Position numbers and translations under genes: made by a program
The notes under the pieces: model-generated
Databases searched by the model: none
The model's input: only the letters and a program-made list of their open reading frames with translations
Told to the model about the DNA's origin: nothing
Source of the DNA: Thioalkalivibrio sp.
Lineage (GTDB): Bacteria; Pseudomonadota; Gammaproteobacteria; Ectothiorhodospirales; Ectothiorhodospiraceae
Assembly (NCBI GenBank): GCA_018224485.1
Contig: JAGTVE010000293.1
Location: 1 to 5,421, forward strand
DNA length: 5,421 nt
Direction of reading: 5' to 3'
In this document: in pieces, positions 1-5,421 of the stretch
How the letters are laid out: each line of letters begins with the position of its first letter
How positions within the stretch are numbered: the stretch's first letter is position 1

Positions 1-27
1 AGGTTTCACCGAGACCGGGTGCCAGGA

Positions 28-106
28 AGTCCGGAACCGCAGCAACGCGGTGCACGAAAAAGGCGGCTTCTGGAGCGGCGGTGCGGGAGTCCGGCGGCGG
101 AACCGC
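28..106 (+). repeat. Imperfect short direct repeat
   Basis: The 13-bp string AGTCCGGAACCGC at 28-40 recurs at 88-106 as AGTCCGG and AACCGC separated by an inserted CGGCGG. The second copy therefore looks like the first with a 6-bp triplet-type expansion. In GC-rich DNA such a match may be chance. No function is assigned. Confidence 0.3.
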
Positions 107-125
107 TTATCGACGCGTTTTCGGC

Positions 126-147
126 CCCAAAAACGGCCGTTTAAGGG
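126..147. promoter_or_regulatory. 22-bp dyad with a perfect 12-bp palindromic core
   Basis: AAACGGCCGTTT at 131-142 is a perfect palindrome. It is flanked by two non-pairing A/A positions and then by CCC (126-128) pairing with GGG (145-147), giving an extended dyad. There is no loop, which fits a dimeric protein-binding site better than an RNA hairpin. There is also no T-run after it on the plus strand, so it is a poor terminator in that direction. On the minus strand the core is followed by a short T-run, so a weak terminator for a leftward transcript cannot be ruled out. The centre lies 46 bp upstream of the centre of the second palindrome. The binding factor is unknown. Confidence 0.4.
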
Positions 148-175
148 TCTGGAGTGACCGAAATACGGGAGTTTT

Positions 176-189
176 ATGATTGCAATCAG
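176..189 (+). promoter_or_regulatory. Candidate Anr/FNR/Dnr-type operator
   Basis: TGATTGCAATCA at 177-188 is a perfect 12-bp palindrome and fits the FNR-family pattern TTGAT-N4-ATCAA at eight of ten defined positions; only the outermost base of each half-site differs (A and G). It lies in a locally AT-rich patch of otherwise GC-rich DNA. Its centre (182.5) is about 71-72 bp upstream of the start expected from the -35/-10 pair at 220-248, close to one of the spacings used by class I CRP/FNR activation. Oxygen- or redox-responsive control would suit a low-potential Fe-S electron-transfer system. The match is seen directly; the regulator and the sign of control are inferred. Another CRP-family protein could also bind here. 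Confidence 0.5.
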
Positions 190-205
190 GGGCTTGTCTT
201 GGTCC

Positions 206-219
206 GACCCCGGCGGGTC
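206..219 (+). other. Small inverted repeat before the -35 hexamer
   Basis: GACCC (206-210) and GGGTC (215-219) are perfect inverted arms around the four-base spacer CGGC. The repeat abuts the TTGACA hexamer at 220. If the transcript starts near 254 it is not transcribed, so it could only act as DNA, for example as a half-overlapping operator. There is no T-run and it is not a terminator. Chance occurrence is quite possible at this GC content. Confidence 0.2.
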
Positions 220-248
220 TTGACATGGGGTGGGCTTGGCGTTTGGAT
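220..248 (+). promoter_or_regulatory. Candidate sigma70-type promoter
   Basis: A perfect -35 hexamer TTGACA (220-225) is followed, after the optimal 17-bp spacer, by TTGGAT (243-248). The latter keeps the T at position 1 and the final AT of TATAAT but matches only three of six bases. A weak -10 with a good -35 is compatible with an activator-dependent promoter. Transcription would start near 254-255 and leave a leader of about 61 nt before the ATG at 316. No convincing sigma54 -24/-12 pair was found nearby. Confidence 0.4.
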
Positions 249-300
249 GGAATGGTCCGGACGGGTGTTGCGGCTTGCCCGGCAGGGAGGCCAACGCCGG

Positions 301-306
301 AGGAGG
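301..306 (+). promoter_or_regulatory. Strong Shine-Dalgarno sequence fixing the first gene's start
   Basis: AGGAGG, extended by a further G and preceded by GG, lies 9 nt before ATG 316. It is the best ribosome binding site in the window. It decides the start at 316 over the in-frame GTG at 154. Confidence 0.8.
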
Positions 307-315
307 GATCGAGCC

Positions 316-2076
316 ATGTCGGACGCACATCGCTTGACCGGATGCCGGAGCTGCCCGCAGACGGGCGGCCGGGACGCTGCTCCGCCTGCGGCCCAGAACT
401 ATCGGCTACCTGCGGAGCGAGGCTTTGGCCGTGACGAGCGCGGCCGCGTCACCCTGCTCTTCGGGAGTCTCTCCTCGGCGCACGACCGGCTGGTCAAGGC
501 CACATTGCAGGGCCTCGGATACCACGCGGATCACCTGCCGATGCCGGGGCGGCGCGACTTCCAGAGCGGTCGCGAATACTGCAATCCCGGACAGTGCAAT
601 CCCGTGTACTTCGTCACCGGTGCGCTGATCCGCTATCTGGAACGGCTGCGCGACGAGGAAGGCCTGTCCACCGACCGCATCGTGTCGGACTACATCTTCG
701 TGACCGCCGGTTCCTGCGGGCCCTGCCGCTTCGGCATGTACGAGGCGGAGCACCGGGTTGCGCTGCGCAAGGCGGGCTTCGAGGGCTTCCGGGTGATCAC
801 CTTCGACAAGAAGGGCGGCGGCGACGGCCACGATCCGGGCCGGGTCGGCGATGGCTTCGAGATGAACGTCAGGCTCTATCGCGCGCTCCTGAACGCCATG
901 TTCATGGCCGATGTCCTCAATGCGATCAGCCATCAGATCCGGCCCTACGCAAGCGATCCGGACCAGGTCGATGCCGTGATCGACGCCTGCATCAGCGAGT
1001 GCGAAGACACCCTGCGGCGGCGCAGCTACGCGGTCGCGCCGGGACGGGTTGCCCGCTGGTTGCGTCCGCTGACGCCCTTCCGCTGCGAGGAGGACGTCGC
1101 GCAGCTGCTCGCACAAGCCCGCGAGCGGGACTACGTCGATGCCCTCGCCCGCTGCCGCCGGATCATCGAGCAGCGCCTGCAGGTCGATCGCAGCACGCCG
1201 AAGCCGCTGGTGAAGATCACCGGCGAGTTCTGGGCGCAGACCACCGAGGGCGACGGGAATTTCAACATGTTCCGGTTCCTGGAGGATGAGGGCGCCGAGG
1301 TGCGCATCGAGCCGCTCGCGGCCTGGATCGACTACATGCGGCACAGCCTGCACGCGCTCCTGAAGGATCGCCGGCTGATCACCTGCGACGCCGCCCGTGC
1401 GCGGGGCGGAGTCTGGATGCTCCCGTGGGCGGGGGCCTGGTCGCGGTACCTGTTCCAGGACGGCATGCTGCGGCTCGCCGGCGTGCTGATGCGGCGCGAG
1501 TACGACCGGATGCGCAGGGCCCTCGGCGAGACCACACCCGCCCTGTCCCAGCAGGGCGTGCTGCAGCGGCTCGGGCATCCCTTCTATCACTCCCGCATCA
1601 CCGGCGGCGAGGGCTATCTGGAGATCGCGAAGAACCTGCATGCCTATCACCACGGCCAGGCCCACATGACGCTGTCGCTGAAGCCCTTCGGGTGCATGCC
1701 CTCGACGCAGTCCGATGGCGCACAGGCGGCGGTGCTCGGGCGCTACCCCGAGATGAACTTCCTGCCGGTCGAGACCTCCGGGGACGGCGAGGTCAATGCC
1801 TACTCGCGTGTGCAGATGGCCCTGACCCAGGCCAAGGACCAGTGCCGCCGCGAGTTCCGCCAGGCCTTGCAGGACACCCGGTGGACCCGGGAGACGCTGG
1901 CCGATTTCGTGAAGCGGCACCCGGAACTGCGCCAGCCGCTCCACCGCATCCGGGGGCGCCGGGGCATCGCCGGCACCGCGGCCAATCTCGCGTTTCACGC
2001 GGCCGCGTTGCGCGATCGCGAGGGCCGGGGCCTGGCCGCTGCATTCACCAGCATGCGACGGCCGGGGCCGCGCTGA
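316..2076 (+). CDS. 2-hydroxyacyl-CoA dehydratase-like Fe-S protein (HgdB/BcrB/C-related partner of giant activase)
   Basis: This 586-residue cytoplasmic protein has no signal peptide or membrane segment. Probable role: Fe-S acceptor that receives ATP-activated low-potential electrons from the downstream gene product and reduces or dehydrates an unknown, perhaps acyl-CoA, substrate. Seen: residues 1-45 are variable, with a GCRSC pair at 10/13. A Rossmann-like start VTLLFGSL follows, then YCNPGQCNP (Cys89, Cys94), AGSCGPCRFG (Cys134, Cys137), GEFWAQTTEGDGN (303-315), and LKPFGCMPSTQSDG (Cys460) with YPEMNFLPVETSGDGEVN (477-494). The last ~90 residues are Arg-rich. These motifs match, from memory, the C-terminal dehydratase-like portion of giant 'acyl-CoA dehydratase activase' proteins. 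Cys89, 94, 134, 137 and 460 are the candidate cluster ligands. The ATG at 316 is chosen for its strong Shine-Dalgarno. The stop overlaps the next gene's ATG by one base. Module assignment is fairly sure; substrate and cluster type (single [4Fe-4S] or double cubane) are not known. Confidence 0.85.
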   Translation: MSDAHRLTGCRSCPQTGGRDAAPPAAQNYRLPAERGFGRDERGRVTLLFGSLSSAHDRLVKATLQGLGYHADHLPMPGRRDFQSGREYCNPGQCNPVYFVTGALIRYLERLRDEEGLSTDRIVSDYIFVTAGSCGPCRFGMYEAEHRVALRKAGFEGFRVITFDKKGGGDGHDPGRVGDGFEMNVRLYRALLNAMFMADVLNAISHQIRPYASDPDQVDAVIDACISECEDTLRRRSYAVAPGRVARWLRPLTPFRCEEDVAQLLAQARERDYVDALARCRRIIEQRLQVDRSTPKPLVKITGEFWAQTTEGDGNFNMFRFLEDEGAEVRIEPLAAWIDYMRHSLHALLKDRRLITCDAARARGGVWMLPWAGAWSRYLFQDGMLRLAGVLMRREYDRMRRALGETTPALSQQGVLQRLGHPFYHSRITGGEGYLEIAKNLHAYHHGQAHMTLSLKPFGCMPSTQSDGAQAAVLGRYPEMNFLPVETSGDGEVNAYSRVQMALTQAKDQCRREFRQALQDTRWTRETLADFVKRHPELRQPLHRIRGRRGIAGTAANLAFHAAALRDREGRGLAAAFTSMRRPGPR

Positions 2077-2078
2077 TG
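2074..2078 (+). other. TGATG stop/start overlap (translational coupling)
   Basis: The TGA of the first gene (2074-2076) and the ATG of the second (2076-2078) share one base. No strong Shine-Dalgarno stands before this ATG; only a G-rich run near 2063-2067 is available. The second protein is therefore probably made by termination-reinitiation, which would tie its level to that of the first. Confidence 0.7.
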
Positions 2079-5000
2079 CCGGGCATCACGGACGGTTCGA
2101 CGGAAACACCCCCGGCAGTCGCCGGACCGCTGGTGATCGGACTCGACGTCGGCTCCACCACCGTGAAGGCCGTGGTCACGCGGGGGGATGACGGCCGCCC
2201 GCTTTGGCAGGACTACCGGCGTCACGAGACCCGGCAGGCCGAGACCGTGCGGGACTTCCTCGACCGGATCCGGTCCGCCTTTCCGGATACCCCGCCCGAG
2301 GGTTTCCGGGTCTTCCTCACGGGCTCCGGGGGCGGGCCGCTCGTCCCGCTACTCGGCGGCCGCTTTGTGCAGGAGGTACACGCGGTCGCGCTGGCGGTGG
2401 AGACGCTGCATCCCGAGGTGAGGAGCGTGGTGGAGCTCGGGGGGCAGGATGCCAAGGTGATCCTGTTCCAGGACCTCGGCGAACGCGGGCGCAAGCGGAC
2501 CGCCTCCATGAACGACAAGTGCGCCGGGGGCACCGGCGCGGTGATCGACAAGATCGCCGCCAAACTCGGCATCCAGGCCGAACGGGTCGGCGCGATCGAG
2601 TACGCCGGGCGCACCCGCCACCCGGTCGCCGGCAAGTGCGGGGTCTTCGCGGAGACGGACATCAACTCCCTGCAGAAACAGGGCGTGGACGTCGAGGACC
2701 TGATGGCCTCCCTGTTCGATGCGATCGTCCAGCAGAACCTCTCCGTGCTCACCCGCGGACACACCCTGCGCCCCCCGGTACTGTTGCTCGGGGGTCCGAA
2801 CACCTTCCTCCGGGGCCTGCAGGAGTGCTGGCGCGAGAACCTCGAGATCCTGTGGCGGGAGCGCGGCATCCAGCCCGAGCCCCATGCGGACGGCGCGCCG
2901 GAACCGGTGCGGGTACCCCCGCATGCGCAGTACTTTGCCGCCCTGGGTGCGGCGGAATTCGGCCGCCGGGAACTCGCCGAGACCCCGGCGACCGGGCAAT
3001 ACCGGGGCCTCGCGCCGCTGGACGGCCATCTGAACCACCGCGGGGCTCCCGGACACAACGATCAGGCGCAGCCGGGCCCGGCAAGCGCCCCGCGGGAGCT
3101 GCAGGCCTTCCTGCACGAATACCGCACTCCGCCCTGGGAACCGCCTCCGATCGCGGCGGGGGGCCGGGTCCGCGCCTTCGTGGGCATCGATGCCGGCTCG
3201 ACCTCCACCAAGGGCGTGCTGCTGAGCCCCGAGGGCGAGGTGCTGGCGAAGGCCTACCGCCTCTCCCAGGACAACCCGATCCGCGACGCGGTGGCCATCC
3301 TGAACGAGCTCGAGCACGCCGTCGTCGCTCGGGGCGGGCGGCTGGAGCTGCTGGGCGTCGGCACCACCGGTTACGCGAAGGACATCATCCGCGAGGTGCT
3401 GTGCGCGGACACCGCGGTGGTCGAGACCGTCGCCCACGCACACGCCTGCGAGCACTTCTACCCGGGCACCGACGTGATCGTGGATGTCGGCGGGCAGGAC
3501 ATCAAGCTGATGTTCCTGCACGGCGGGCGCGTCCGTGACTTCCGCCTGAACACCCAGTGCTCCGCGGGCAACGGCTATTTCCTGCAGGCGACCGCGGCCT
3601 CCTTCGGGGTGGACCTCGCGGATTACGCCGAAACCGCCCTCGGCGCGGAACGGATGCCCGACTTCAACCACGGCTGCGCGGTCTTCCTGCAGTCGGACAT
3701 CGTCGACTTCCAGCGTCGCGGCTGGCGCCACGGCGAGATCCTCGCGGGCCTGGCGGCGGTGCTGCCGAAGAACATCTGGCTGTACGTCGCGCAGATTCCG
3801 AACCCCGCCGAACTGGGCAGCCGCTTCGTGCTCCAGGGTGGCACCCAGCACAACCTGGCCGCGGTGCAGGCACAGGTCGAATACCTGCGCGCCCGCTTCC
3901 GCAAGGCCGGGCGTGAATGCGACATCCGCGTGCACCGGCACTGCGGCGAGTCCGGGGCGATCGGATCCGCGCTGGAGGCCCTGCGGCTGCATCGGGATCG
4001 CGGACAGACCACCACCTTCATCGGCATCGAGGCGGCGCAGCGCATCCGGCACCACACCGTGCGCGGCGAAGAGACCCGCTGCAACTTCTGCCGCAATCTC
4101 TGCCTGCGCACCTTCATCGACCTGCGCTTCGATGACGCCTTCGCGGCCGAGGTGCCGCCAACCAGCACTCCGGACGAGCATGATCCCGACTCCGCCGACG
4201 CGGCGCAGCAGCGCCGGGTGATCGTCGCGAACTGCGAGAGGGGCGCAGTCGAGGACACGGGGTCCATGCGCCGGATCAAGGCCGAGATGGACGAGACGGC
4301 GAAGGAGAATCCCAACTTCGTGGAGATCGCGGCACGCGCCGCGTTCAAGCCACCGGCGCTACCGCGCGCGTCCGATGCCCCGCAGCGCCGCTGGCTGGGC
4401 CTTGCCCTCGGCGAATCCCGGGCCAGGCGGGACGCGCGGGCTCTGCGGAAACAGGTCCGGATCGGCATCCCCAGGGTGCTGAACCTCTACTCCTGCGCAC
4501 CCTTCTTCCTCGGCTACTTCCAGTCGCTCGGTCTCTCGCCCCGGCAGCTCGTCTTCTCCGCGGTGACGGACGAGACCCTGTACCGGCGGGGGGCGCGGCG
4601 CGGAAGCATCGACCCCTGTTTCCCCAGCAAGCTCGGCATCGCCCACGTACACGACCTGCTGGAGCGGGTGCACCCGAAGCGCCCCCTGACTCACGTCTTC
4701 TTCCCGATGATCGACGCGCTCCCGCCGCACCTCGAGGATGTGCAGGCCTCGAAGTCCTGTCCGACCGTGGTCGCCACCGCGGAGGCGACGCACGCAGCCT
4801 TCATTCGTGAGGACGACCTGTTCGCGGAACACGGGATCCGGTTCAAGAAGACCTTCGTGAATCTCGACGAGCCGATCCTCTGCGCCCGCCAGCTCTATCA
4901 GGACTGGCGCGAGGAGCTGGGGATCGGGCTGCGGGAGTCGCAACAGGCGGTGCGCGATGGCCTGACAGCGCTGTCGGCGTTCCTTGAGCGCATGCGAGCG

Positions 5001-5421
5001 CAGCAGCGGACGGAGCTCGACCGGCTCGAACGCGACGGGCGGGTCGGGATCGTGGTGCTGGGACGCCCCTACCACAACGACCCCGGGATCAACCACGGCA
5101 TCCTGGAGGAGCTGCAGCGGGCGGGCTACCCGATCTTCTGGCAGGACGCGCTCCCGGTGGACCGGGACCTGCTCGAGCGCCTGTTCGGCGAGGAGGTCCG
5201 CGCCGGACGGATCGACTCCCCGCTGAGCATCGCGGATGTCTGGAAGAACCGCTTCTCAGAGCACAGTTCACGCAAGCTTTGGGCGGCGAAGTTCGTCGCA
5301 CGCCACCCGAACCTCGTCGCGCTGGAGCTCTCGAGCTTCAAGTGCGGCCACGACGCCCCGCTCTACTCGGTGGTGCAGGAGATCGTCGAGTCCTCCGGCA
5401 CGCCCTACTTCTGCATGAAGG
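2076..5421 (+). CDS. Giant acyl-CoA dehydratase activase: tandem BcrA/BadF/HgdC ATPase domains plus DUF2229 region (3' end missing)
   Basis: The frame is open through the right edge, giving 1115 residues. Likely role: ATP-driven electron activation of the preceding gene's product. ATPase domain 1 (about 20-290) has phosphate-loop GLDVGSTTVK (Asp24), LTGSGGG (81-87), ELGGQDAK (120-127), NDKCAGGTG (Cys149), GKCGVFAE (Cys188) and LLGGPN (237-242). A Pro-rich linker follows. Domain 2 (about 368-640) repeats these: GIDAGSTSTK (Asp372), GTTGYAK, DVGGQDIK (470-477), TQCSAGNG (Cys495), HGCAVFLQSD (Cys534), LQGGTQHN and CGESGAIGSA. In HgdC the two cluster-binding cysteines are 39 residues apart; the same spacing occurs in both domains. 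Then come CNFCRNLC (Cys669/672/676) with NCERG (Cys720), a DUF2229-like part from about 795 (RIGIPRVLN, DPCFPSK), LGRPYHNDPGINHG (996-1009) and SFKCGHDAP (1087-1095). From memory of relatives, only a few tens of residues should be missing. The first 18 residues are a non-conserved lead-in; GTG 2136 (residue 21, inside the first strand) is a poor alternative start. Substrate unknown. Confidence 0.9.
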   Translation, partial: MPGITDGSTETPPAVAGPLVIGLDVGSTTVKAVVTRGDDGRPLWQDYRRHETRQAETVRDFLDRIRSAFPDTPPEGFRVFLTGSGGGPLVPLLGGRFVQEVHAVALAVETLHPEVRSVVELGGQDAKVILFQDLGERGRKRTASMNDKCAGGTGAVIDKIAAKLGIQAERVGAIEYAGRTRHPVAGKCGVFAETDINSLQKQGVDVEDLMASLFDAIVQQNLSVLTRGHTLRPPVLLLGGPNTFLRGLQECWRENLEILWRERGIQPEPHADGAPEPVRVPPHAQYFAALGAAEFGRRELAETPATGQYRGLAPLDGHLNHRGAPGHNDQAQPGPASAPRELQAFLHEYRTPPWEPPPIAAGGRVRAFVGIDAGSTSTKGVLLSPEGEVLAKAYRLSQDNPIRDAVAILNELEHAVVARGGRLELLGVGTTGYAKDIIREVLCADTAVVETVAHAHACEHFYPGTDVIVDVGGQDIKLMFLHGGRVRDFRLNTQCSAGNGYFLQATAASFGVDLADYAETALGAERMPDFNHGCAVFLQSDIVDFQRRGWRHGEILAGLAAVLPKNIWLYVAQIPNPAELGSRFVLQGGTQHNLAAVQAQVEYLRARFRKAGRECDIRVHRHCGESGAIGSALEALRLHRDRGQTTTFIGIEAAQRIRHHTVRGEETRCNFCRNLCLRTFIDLRFDDAFAAEVPPTSTPDEHDPDSADAAQQRRVIVANCERGAVEDTGSMRRIKAEMDETAKENPNFVEIAARAAFKPPALPRASDAPQRRWLGLALGESRARRDARALRKQVRIGIPRVLNLYSCAPFFLGYFQSLGLSPRQLVFSAVTDETLYRRGARRGSIDPCFPSKLGIAHVHDLLERVHPKRPLTHVFFPMIDALPPHLEDVQASKSCPTVVATAEATHAAFIREDDLFAEHGIRFKKTFVNLDEPILCARQLYQDWREELGIGLRESQQAVRDGLTALSAFLERMRAQQRTELDRLERDGRVGIVVLGRPYHNDPGINHGILEELQRAGYPIFWQDALPVDRDLLERLFGEEVRAGRIDSPLSIADVWKNRFSEHSSRKLWAAKFVARHPNLVALELSSFKCGHDAPLYSVVQEIVESSGTPYFCMK

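Larger units (their letters stand above)
1..315. other. Upstream region without a supported gene
   Basis: No gene could be supported here. All three plus-strand frames are open from the left edge and close at TAA 142-144, TGA 155-157 and TGA 176-178, so the tail of an upstream gene cannot be excluded, but none of the three short peptides is recognisable. A plus-strand frame can be read from GTG 154 into the first gene, but its first 54 residues look like translated non-coding DNA (Trp-, Arg- and Gly-rich, no family match that I recognise) and a much better start lies at 316. The region from about 120 to 315 holds palindromes, a promoter-like pair of hexamers and the ribosome binding site, as expected of a 5' regulatory region. 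Confidence 0.6.

Noticed and set aside
253..278. Possible sigma54 promoter (GG...GC) near TGGTCCGG/TTGC
   Set aside because: No GG-N10-GC pair with the required spacing exists in this stretch.
154..315. N-terminal extension of the first gene from GTG 154
   Set aside because: The 54 extra residues resemble translated non-coding sequence, cover the candidate promoter and operator, and would bypass the strong AGGAGG before ATG 316.
107..328. A 73-residue minus-strand frame across the upstream region
   Set aside because: It has no recognisable motif, a non-protein-like composition and no supporting ribosome binding site, and it overlaps the regulatory features and the start of the first gene.
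406..1998. A 530-residue open frame on the minus strand
   Set aside because: It lies wholly inside the dehydratase-like gene. Its translation is a His-, Arg-, Gly- and Pro-rich composition typical of antisense shadows in high-GC DNA, with no recognisable motif.
2945..3180. Possible frameshift or gene boundary between the two ATPase domains
   Set aside because: Codon-by-codon reading stays open through the Pro-rich linker, and the second domain begins in the same frame, so this is one gene with a linker.
2204..3538. A 444-residue plus-strand frame inside the activase gene
   Set aside because: It is an out-of-frame shadow with very high Arg, Gly and Pro content. The frame beginning at 2076 carries the conserved motifs without interruption to the window edge.
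2349..4181. A 610-residue open frame on the minus strand
   Set aside because: It is antisense to the tandem ATPase domains, whose coding frame contains all the expected family motifs. Its own translation shows only compositional bias.

Overview
The window is GC-rich DNA. Codon third positions are strongly biased to G/C, and long open frames appear on both strands as a by-product. This suggests a high-GC bacterium, most likely a proteobacterium with a facultatively anaerobic or microaerobic life. That placement rests on composition, protein style and a candidate Anr/FNR box, and is tentative.

Layout: positions 1-315 are a non-coding or undecidable upstream region. It holds two perfect 12-bp palindromes, one of which resembles an Anr/FNR/Dnr operator, followed by a plausible sigma70-type promoter and a strong Shine-Dalgarno sequence. 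Positions 316-2076 encode a 586-residue protein related to the 2-hydroxyacyl-CoA dehydratase (HgdB/BcrB/BcrC-like) module found in very large 'acyl-CoA dehydratase activase' proteins. Positions 2076-5421 encode at least 1115 residues of a giant activase-type protein whose 3' end lies beyond the window. It carries two complete BcrA/BadF/HgdC-type ASKHA ATPase domains in tandem, a Cys-rich segment and a DUF2229-type region. The two genes overlap by one base (TGATG) and almost certainly form one operon.

How they should work together: in characterised relatives (HgdC with HgdAB, and the benzoyl-CoA reductase activating subunits), an ASKHA ATPase dimer with one bridging [4Fe-4S] cluster couples ATP hydrolysis to transfer of a very low-potential electron to an Fe-S partner protein. 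Here both halves of the activase dimer lie in one polypeptide, each with a Cys pair 39 residues apart. The upstream gene supplies the likely Fe-S electron acceptor, with invariant-looking cysteines at 89, 94, 134, 137 and 460. To my knowledge the substrate of this giant-activase family is not established. No CoA transferase, dehydrogenase or transporter is visible here that would identify the substrate.

The most interesting aspects are: the dehydratase-like module is a separate gene placed before the activase, whereas I recall it as the C-terminal part of single fused proteins in other bacteria; the activase is an internal pseudo-dimer; an extra four-Cys motif sits between ATPase domain 2 and DUF2229; and a candidate oxygen-responsive operator lies upstream of this putatively oxygen-sensitive machinery. 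No RNA genes, mobile elements, CRISPR arrays or terminators could be supported.
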